DNA of 10,121 bases from CAIKKV01 sp044346855 (lineage in GTDB: Bacteria; Verrucomicrobiota; Kiritimatiellia; CAIKKV01), in NCBI GenBank assembly GCA_044346855.1, contig JBIIYJ010000199.1, positions 1 through 10,121 on the forward strand. The letters run 5' to 3'. Each line of letters opens with the position of its first letter. The stretch's first letter is position 1. A program made the position numbers and the translations under genes. Of this stretch, positions 4,400-10,121 are shown in pieces. The notes under the pieces are model-generated. The model did not search any database. It worked only from the letters and a program-made list of their open reading frames with translations, and was not told the origin of the DNA.

Positions 4400-7300
4400 C
4401 TACTGCTGAATGTCTCGCAACTCGCGGGTCATGTTCTGGAGCTTCTCCCGCTCCTCGGTCCACATCCTATCCGCATGGGGGGTGGCCTTCTGGAGCAGAT
4501 CATCGGCGCTCTTGTAATTCTTCGCCGCCATCTCCACCTCGGCCAGATGCACCTGGAACTCGGGCAAATTCGGGATAAGATTCAATGCCTGCTGGAGCGC
4601 CTTCCTCGCCTCCTCCAACTTGCCTTGTTTCAGATAAACCATGCCGAGCGTATCCCATGCCGCCGCGAGTTGGTTGTTCTTGGACAGGGCTTCCTTGACC
4701 AGCGTCTCGGCTTCTTCCGACTTGCCTCCCATCAACACGGCCCACGCCAGATCGTTCAGGGTGTCTGGATTGCGCTGTTCTGCCAGGCTTCGCGAGAGTG
4801 AGTCTTCCGCGAGCTTATAGTCGCGCCGCTTCATCTGCAGGGACCCCATCACAAAATTCCCATACGGATGCCCGGGCCGAACCCTCAACAACTCCAAGGC
4901 GTGCTGCTCGGCCATGTCAAGCCGACCTTCCTTCATGTCCATTCGCAGCAGCAGGTCGAGCGAGCTGACATCCCGGGGCTTGTACATCATGGATTGTTCC
5001 AGGTATTCGCGCATGGCCGCCCCGTCATTCTTCATGGCGGACGCAATGGCCAGGGCGCGGCAGGTATGAAAATCCTGGCGTTCCATCTTCTTGATCTTCT
5101 CCGCCAGTTTCTCCATGGACTTGGCGTCCTTCTGAACCACCAGAACGTTGGCCAGCATGTGCAAGGGCGTTGTCATGCCGCCGTAGTTCGCCACCAGTTC
5201 TTCCAGGAAAATTCGCGCCTTGCTGTTATCGCCGATGGCCATGTGGTACAGCGCCCAGCTCTGCGCCACCTCGGCGCGGGTCGCGCCGGCCGCCTCCGCC
5301 CTCTCGATATACTGCTTCGACTCGTCCGGCCGCCGCCAGCGCAGGGCCAGTTCCGCCATGCCGAGCAGCGCGCGGACGTCCATCCGGTCCTTCTCCAGCA
5401 TCCGGGCGAAGATCTTCCGGCTCTCCTCGGGCAGCCCCTGAGTCAAGTAAATCGAGGCCAGCGCCATGTCAACCTGATCCGAAACCTGGTCGTCCCTCGA
5501 AAGCGCCAGCGCCCGCTTCAGGCCCGAAACCGCGAGGCCGGGATAGCCGGACAGCACCCAGGTCCAACCCATATTGGCATAGGCTTCGGGCGAGCGCACG
5601 TAGCCGTAATAGCGGGAAAGGCCCCAGATGTTATAGCCTTGAAGCGCTTCCGCTTCGATCTGGACGAGCTGATTTGAAACGGCAATAGCGTCGGGCGCCT
5701 GGTAACCGCTCTTGATCATGGCGAATTGATTCAACAGGGCGCTGAGGTTGTTGGATTCCATGCTCCGCGAAAGGCCGTACGTTGCGTAGGCCTCGTCCGG
5801 TTTGCCCGAATCCTCCAGGATTACGCCCAGGTTGTTGGCCATCAGGCTCATCTGGCGATTAAAATAGTACCACATGCCCAAACTGATGGCTGTTCCCTTT
5901 TTCGGTGCCATGGCCTGGGCCTTGGCCCAGAATTCCCGATCCTTCTGCCGGAGCCAGTCCACGTCCAACTTGCCCATGTTCTGATACCCCAGGAACACCA
6001 GGCCGAAGGGAATGGGCACGCGCTCCGTGCCATACCACAAGTCCGGCAACGCCATCAAGGCTAGTTTCTGGTCAACGGCGGGATCCATCTGCATCCATTC
6101 CTGGAGGAAGGGAATCAGCCCCAGTTCGGCCTGGTTCTTCAATCGGATCGACTCGAACTGGTCCGAAATCTCCCGCATCTGCCGCTTGTCGTCGCCCCGG
6201 CTCATGTCCATGAGGCGGACGTCCTTCTTCATGTCCTTGGCCGCCAGGAGCAGGTAATTGTCCAGGATGCCGTCCGTCACCAGCCAGGTGCGGTCACCCA
6301 TGGAACTGAGGATATGCCGGGCCATCACATTGAAAACGGCAGCCTGCTTCACATTGCTGGCCTGGAAATTCAGGGCGACCGGCACGATGACCAGGACGCC
6401 CATCCCGATCGCCATGACCCGGCAGAGGCGCTTGCGGAAGGTCTCGAGCTTGCCGCTCTTCTTCTGCGACCAGGGATTGAATTCCTCGACGATCCAGAAG
6501 GCCACCAGGTAGCCGAACACCATGGCCGCGCACATGTAGGGGGTGACGAGCAGGTTGCCCTCGCCCAGCATGCGCCAGGGCGACAGGTTAAAGTCAAACA
6601 TCAGCGCGGTGACCAGCAGGACGAATACGAGATGCAGCGTGATGAAACTCCAGCCTGTTTCGCTTCTCAACCCGCGGCGGTGAAGCGGCAGCAGGATGAC
6701 CCAGGGAATGAAAGTCGTGATGCCCACGATCAGCCAGCCCACCGTAGGCAGGCTTTTCATGATCAGGTTGAGCTGACCTTTGATCAGCAATCCCAACGCC
6801 TCTGCAACGCCTCCGACCGGATTGTGGACAAAGGGAGCTTGGGCATACCGCCAGGCGGTCCAGAAATATAATGTCATTCCAACCAGGGCGCAGAGCGCCA
6901 GCAGAACGACGCGAAGACTGCTAAGCCGGCCCGACATGGCCAGCATGACCAGCACGGTCATGGCAATGAGCGGCGCGAAAATGATGACTGTGGCGAACTC
7001 GGCCATACCAAGGCCGAAAAGAAAGGCAACCAGCAGCAGGATCCAGTTCTTGTTGACGTTTTCCGTCCACAGGAGAAACAGCCGCAGCATGACCAGGAGC
7101 ATGAACAGGTGCAGGCAGGCGTAATCGGCCCGGTTGGCGGCATACCAGAACGGCTTGCAGAAGGCCAGGAAGGCGACGGCGGCCAAGCCCGCGCAAAGGG
7201 AGGCCAGCCAGCGCTTCTTGACGTCCATCTCCTCTTCGATGGTGCGATAGACAATCTTGGAAAGAATCACGAAAAGCAGCACCAGCGTTCCCCAGGCGCA

Positions 7301-7570
7301 GAGGGCGCTGAAAACGGCCATCTTGAGCGGCAGATTTCCGGGAAGGCGGACCAGGGCGCCGGCAAAGAGCTCGTAGATGGGGTAGAACAGCGGCTGGATG
7401 CCCTTGATCTTGCCGTAATCGACCAGGATCTCCAGCGAGCGCCCGGGAAAGGCGATGGCGCCGGTCGTCAGCATGTAGACGATGAATGCAACCGTGGCCG
7501 CCGCCGCCCCGAACAGCCAGGTGGGCGGGGCGTAATAGCGGGGTTCAACCGGCTTAACGGGATCAGCCAT
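4400..7570 (-). CDS. Polytopic membrane protein, DUF2723/GT-C-like, with C-terminal TPR domain
   Basis: 1056 residues. The start at 7570 is chosen over a longer frame (to 7633) because AGGAGG lies 7 nt before ATGGCTGATCCC. Residues 17 to about 400 hold roughly ten or more membrane segments, with features reminiscent of DUF2723 (GT-C-type glycosyltransferase) proteins: PGRSLE (42-47) where family members usually have a GDSGE-like motif, then FYPIYELFAGALVRLP, FWYAANRADYACLH (about 140-153) and FLFGLGMAEFATVI (about 181-194). The acidic residue expected at the first motif is replaced by R44, so activity is uncertain. The rest is soluble, with TPR-like helix pairs from about 563 and dense TPRs over about 655-1045 (for example AWDTLGMVYLKQGKLEEARKAL). 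By analogy with GT-C proteins it may use lipid-linked sugars at the membrane; this is inference. It is transcribed divergently from the 8073 gene. Confidence 0.85.
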   Translation of the reverse strand: MADPVKPVEPRYYAPPTWLFGAAAATVAFIVYMLTTGAIAFPGRSLEILVDYGKIKGIQPLFYPIYELFAGALVRLPGNLPLKMAVFSALCAWGTLVLLFVILSKIVYRTIEEEMDVKKRWLASLCAGLAAVAFLAFCKPFWYAANRADYACLHLFMLLVMLRLFLLWTENVNKNWILLLVAFLFGLGMAEFATVIIFAPLIAMTVLVMLAMSGRLSSLRVVLLALCALVGMTLYFWTAWRYAQAPFVHNPVGGVAEALGLLIKGQLNLIMKSLPTVGWLIVGITTFIPWVILLPLHRRGLRSETGWSFITLHLVFVLLVTALMFDFNLSPWRMLGEGNLLVTPYMCAAMVFGYLVAFWIVEEFNPWSQKKSGKLETFRKRLCRVMAIGMGVLVIVPVALNFQASNVKQAAVFNVMARHILSSMGDRTWLVTDGILDNYLLLAAKDMKKDVRLMDMSRGDDKRQMREISDQFESIRLKNQAELGLIPFLQEWMQMDPAVDQKLALMALPDLWYGTERVPIPFGLVFLGYQNMGKLDVDWLRQKDREFWAKAQAMAPKKGTAISLGMWYYFNRQMSLMANNLGVILEDSGKPDEAYATYGLSRSMESNNLSALLNQFAMIKSGYQAPDAIAVSNQLVQIEAEALQGYNIWGLSRYYGYVRSPEAYANMGWTWVLSGYPGLAVSGLKRALALSRDDQVSDQVDMALASIYLTQGLPEESRKIFARMLEKDRMDVRALLGMAELALRWRRPDESKQYIERAEAAGATRAEVAQSWALYHMAIGDNSKARIFLEELVANYGGMTTPLHMLANVLVVQKDAKSMEKLAEKIKKMERQDFHTCRALAIASAMKNDGAAMREYLEQSMMYKPRDVSSLDLLLRMDMKEGRLDMAEQHALELLRVRPGHPYGNFVMGSLQMKRRDYKLAEDSLSRSLAEQRNPDTLNDLAWAVLMGGKSEEAETLVKEALSKNNQLAAAWDTLGMVYLKQGKLEEARKALQQALNLIPNLPEFQVHLAEVEMAAKNYKSADDLLQKATPHADRMWTEEREKLQNMTRELRDIQQ

Positions 7571-7603
7571 GAATATTCCTCCTGCAAAACTTGCGAATAT
7601 ACA

Positions 7604-7633
7604 AGAATAGCCGCTGAAGTAAAGGTCTGTCAA
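7604..7633 (-). promoter_or_regulatory. Sigma70-type promoter of the DUF2723-like/TPR gene
   Basis: On the minus strand, TTGACA (7628-7633) matches the consensus -35 exactly and TATTCT (7604-7609) is a good -10, with an 18-nt spacer. Transcription would start about 27 nt before the ATG at 7570, and AGGAGG lies in that short leader. The -35 box lies inside the alternative longer reading frame, which supports the shorter protein start. Confidence 0.7.
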
Positions 7634-7691
7634 CAGTTTACAGGCCGGTTTTTGGGGTGTGTCGTGGCATGCCCTGAGCTTGTGCCTGCCC

Positions 7692-8032
7692 TGCTCCTTA
7701 CACGTATTCTGTTACACCTGTTTCGTGAACGGTGTGGCACGGCCTTTCCAGGCCGTGTCCGTTATGGAAGCTGTGTAAAACTGATGCAAACGGTCTGAGT
7801 AGGACGGGCCCCACGAGCCTGGCACGGCAAAGCGAATTGAAATCGCTGTAAAACGCCAGAAAGTGTTGACGTCGGGCTGGCTATTAGCGTCTACAGCCTG
7901 CCAAAATAGCAGTATCCGCCTGTACTCCGCTTACCGCTGCAGGCATATTCACGCCCCCTGACGCTAAATTTTTCCAGGGGACACGGCCTGGAAAGGCCGT
8001 GCCACGCCGTTCGTGAGTGCATGTAAGGTGCA
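7692..8032 (+). repeat. Inverted-repeat pair with ~220-bp interior in a divergent intergenic region
   Basis: Arms at 7724-7760 and 7979-8015 are inverted copies matching at 34 of 37 positions. Each contains its own hairpin, CACGGCCT/AGGCCGTG with a 4-nt loop (7738-7757 and 7982-8001). A further inverted match, TGCTCCTTACACG (7692-7704) with the complement of CATGTAAGGTGCA (8020-8032), lies outside, offset by about 15 nt. The interior has no plausible gene. A weak promoter for the downstream gene (TTGACG 7866-7871, TCTACA 7890-7895, 18-nt spacer) may lie inside. This resembles a small non-autonomous element or a paired REP-type repeat; no target-site duplication was identified. Confidence 0.75.
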
Positions 8033-8072
8033 AGGCTTGACGCCACAAGGGGTGGGCAGGTATCTTTGCCGG

Positions 8073-10121
8073 ATGAGCAAGCGGACAGCGTTGGCAGTTC
8101 TGGCAGGGTGCGCCATCTTTCTGGGCTCCGCGCTCCTTTTCAATGTCCAGCCCATGACCGGACGCCTGCTGCTCCCCCGCTTCGGAGGCAGCGCGACGGT
8201 CTGGACGGCCTGCCTGGTCGCCTTCCAACTCCTCCTGCTGGCCGGCTACGGCTACGCTGCCTGGATCACCCGCCTGCGGCCGGCCGGCCAGACCGCCATC
8301 CACCTTCTGCTCCTGGCTGCCGCCGCGGCCTGGCCGGGAATGACCCATCTGGCGGCCGGATCGTCAACGGATTCCCTGCCGCCCGTTGTCCGGGTCCTGA
8401 TCCTGGTGATCGCCGGAACCGGGCCCGCCTACCTTCTGCTCTCGGCCGGCAGCACGCTGCTGCAAAGCTGGCTGGCCCGGGCCAATCCCGACTGGAATGT
8501 CTACCGCCTCTACGCCATTTCCAACGTCGGGTCGATGGTGGGACTGTTCGCCTATCCCTTCCTGATCGAACCGTTTGCCTCCCTGCCCGTGCAGCAAACC
8601 CTGTGGCGGACGCTGTTTGCGGGCTATGGCGTGCTGCTGGCGGTGGTGGCGGTATGGCTCCTGAAGGGGGGGGCAAAGCAGGAAGGCGTCGCGGAGCTCC
8701 GCCCTCCGGATGACTGGCGCGAAGAGAAAGAAGGCGTCGCGGAGCTCCGCCCTCCGGATGGAACCGGAGGGGCGAGCTGCCGGCTTCGTGAAGCACTACG
8801 CCGCGCCACAGCCGCGAGCCCTTATTCGCCATTCGGACTACGGCAACGGACAGGGTGGTGGCTGCTGCCCCTGCTCAATTCGTTCCTCCTGACCGCCGCC
8901 ACGGCCAGCCTGACCGCGGACATCACGCCGATGCCCATGGTCTGGTGCCTGCTGCTGGGCGCCTTCCTGCTGGGGTATGTGGGCGGCTTCACCAAGCTGG
9001 GGGAGACCCAGATCCCGCTTTGGGCGCTGCTGACGGCCTGTTTCATGGCGGGATATGGCGTGATTCGCTGGCAAGGCTGGGGCGGGTTGACGCTGACCCT
9101 GTTTCTCGGCACGGGGGTGGTCCTATCCGGCGGTCTTTTCCTGTGCGGCCTGCTGTACGCCAGGCGTCCGCCAGCCGATCGGCTTCCGAGCTATTACCTG
9201 GCCATTGCCGCCGGAGGAGCGGCGGGCGGTCTGCTGGCCGGCGTTGTCGCCCCGCTGCTGCTCAAGGGTGTTTACGAATATGGCGTTGTCGCCGCCATCC
9301 TGGCCGTCGGCGCCTCTTTCTACATGATCCGAAACCGCAGCCGCCTGGATCACCTGGAGGTGTGGCTGACAACCCTTGCGGCGATTGCCGTTCTGGCATC
9401 CGAGCCGCTTAACTATCGAGCCGATATCGTGCAATCGATCTGGCGGAATCGCAATTTTTACGGGGTCCTTCGCGTAGCCGAAACGGACGTGAACAGTAAA
9501 TATGGCGACCGGTTAGGTCGGATGCACACTCTGATACACGGCGCGACGACACACGGAATTCAAGCTTTCACGGCTACGCTGCGCGACACGGCAACGCAGT
9601 ATTATGGTTCGTTCGGCGGGGGGTATGCCATTCACAGGCAAATCAAACTGCATCCTGAAAAATCTGTCCGGGTGGCCGTGGTGGGGCTTGGAACGGGCAC
9701 GCTGGCGGTTTACGGGAGGGCCGGGGACGAATACCGGTTCTACGAGATCAACCCCCAGGTGGCGGAGGCGGCACAGAACACGAACTTGTTCACATTCCTT
9801 GCGGATAGTGCGGCGCGGGTGGAGGTGTCGATGGGCGACGCCCGGCTGTCGCTTGAACGGGAGCGGTTGGCGGGGGAGGCGCCGTGGGATGTTCTGATAG
9901 TGGACGCCTTTTCGGGGGATTCCGTGCCCATGCATCTGCTGACACGGGAGGCGGTGCGGCTGTTTCTGGCCCGGACAAGTCCGGATGGAGTGGTGGTTTT
10001 TCACATTTCCAACCGGTTCATCGATCTGCTGCCGGTGCTGAAGGCGGCGGCGCGGGATCAGGATGTGCGGTTTTTCGCCTGGCACAACCGGGTGGGGAAG
10101 ACGTTGATGGAATCGGAGTCC
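8073..10121 (+). CDS. Fused MFS/spermidine-synthase-like membrane protein (3' end outside window)
   Basis: The frame is open for 683 codons from ATG 8073 to the window edge. Residues 1 to about 455 are polytopic membrane segments; the first part (FNVQPMTGRLLLPRFGGSATVWTA) is typical of fused MFS/spermidine-synthase proteins. The soluble part begins with NFYGVLRV (461-468) and has the aminopropyltransferase-type Rossmann elements: GLGTGT (538-543), YEINP with E558 in the ribose-binding position, GDA (588-590), and VDAFSGDSVP (from 610) with D611 where spermidine synthases have the catalytic aspartate. The substrate of such fused proteins is generally unknown, so a polyamine role is not assured. 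The start has only a weak Shine-Dalgarno; a GTG at 8052 is a less likely alternative. Residues about 199-245, between membrane segments, are formed partly by repeat DNA. Confidence 0.9.
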   Translation, partial: MSKRTALAVLAGCAIFLGSALLFNVQPMTGRLLLPRFGGSATVWTACLVAFQLLLLAGYGYAAWITRLRPAGQTAIHLLLLAAAAAWPGMTHLAAGSSTDSLPPVVRVLILVIAGTGPAYLLLSAGSTLLQSWLARANPDWNVYRLYAISNVGSMVGLFAYPFLIEPFASLPVQQTLWRTLFAGYGVLLAVVAVWLLKGGAKQEGVAELRPPDDWREEKEGVAELRPPDGTGGASCRLREALRRATAASPYSPFGLRQRTGWWLLPLLNSFLLTAATASLTADITPMPMVWCLLLGAFLLGYVGGFTKLGETQIPLWALLTACFMAGYGVIRWQGWGGLTLTLFLGTGVVLSGGLFLCGLLYARRPPADRLPSYYLAIAAGGAAGGLLAGVVAPLLLKGVYEYGVVAAILAVGASFYMIRNRSRLDHLEVWLTTLAAIAVLASEPLNYRADIVQSIWRNRNFYGVLRVAETDVNSKYGDRLGRMHTLIHGATTHGIQAFTATLRDTATQYYGSFGGGYAIHRQIKLHPEKSVRVAVVGLGTGTLAVYGRAGDEYRFYEINPQVAEAAQNTNLFTFLADSAARVEVSMGDARLSLERERLAGEAPWDVLIVDAFSGDSVPMHLLTREAVRLFLARTSPDGVVVFHISNRFIDLLPVLKAAARDQDVRFFAWHNRVGKTLMESES
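8682..8760 (+). repeat. Two in-frame copies of a 31-bp palindromic repeat inside a coding sequence
   Basis: Identical 31-nt copies lie at 8682-8712 and 8730-8760, 48 nt (16 codons) apart. Each encodes EGVAELRPPD (residues 204-213 and 220-229) and contains the perfect palindrome GCGGAGCTCCGC (8691-8702, 8739-8750). A third, looser relative follows (ACCGGAGGGGCGAGCTGCCG from 8763). They lie in the linker between membrane segments of the spermidine-synthase-like protein, with no stop and no frame change. A run of eight G (8666-8673) sits just before them. Confidence 0.9.

Noticed and set aside
4868..5677. A 269-codon plus-strand open frame
   Set aside because: It lies wholly antisense to the TPR half of the minus-strand gene and has the H/Q/G/R-rich composition of a shadow frame in GC-rich coding DNA.
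7109..7798. A 229-codon plus-strand open frame crossing the start of the minus-strand gene
   Set aside because: It is antisense to the membrane domain and runs across that gene's promoter; no recognisable domain or Shine-Dalgarno.
8066..8713. A 215-codon plus-strand frame starting just before 8073
   Set aside because: It is in the wrong frame relative to the 8073 gene, whose translation gives clear family motifs; its P/R/G-rich product is a shadow.

Overview
The window looks like a chromosomal segment of a free-living bacterium of the Planctomycetes-Verrucomicrobia-Chlamydiae superphylum, most likely Kiritimatiellota, Lentisphaerota or Verrucomicrobiota. The clues are a PEP-CTERM protein, a GxxExxY protein, a DUF2723-like membrane/TPR protein, a fused MFS/spermidine-synthase protein and dense mosaics of hairpin-rich intergenic repeats. 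The assignment is inferred from gene families; no rRNA or tRNA is present to confirm it.

Layout. (1) 1-1860 is a repeat mosaic around one gene, a GxxExxY protein (447-824). To its left lie three direct copies of a repeat with a 132-bp period (called F here); to its right lie two inverted relatives with a period of about 142 bp (R), then three GC-rich hairpins (H), then two more F copies and two long hairpins built from an 8-nt unit. (2) 1893-3603 reads as one transcription unit: a good sigma70-type promoter, a probable 40-codon small ORF (1958-2080), a secreted protein with an internal duplication (2136-2897), a PEP-CTERM surface protein (2933-3547) and a clear rho-independent terminator (3571-3603). 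(3) 3604-4399 is a second repeat mosaic reusing the R-H-F-F modules in the same order and orientation, without a gene. (4) 4400-7570, minus strand, encodes a 1056-residue polytopic membrane protein with a C-terminal TPR region. (5) 7571-8072 is the divergent intergenic region, with a promoter for the minus-strand gene and a pair of 37-nt inverted repeats about 220 bp apart. (6) 8073-10121, plus strand, is the first 683 codons of a fused membrane/spermidine-synthase-like protein; it stays open to the end of the window and carries two in-frame palindromic repeats.

Functionally, the centre is a small operon for exported proteins, at least one routed through exosortase-type sorting (the exosortase itself is not here). 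The two large flanking genes encode inner-membrane proteins, one resembling GT-C glycosyltransferases. The most unusual features are the modular repeat system around the GxxExxY nuclease-fold gene, palindromic repeats that have become coding sequence in the last gene, and a likely small protein at the head of the secretion operon.
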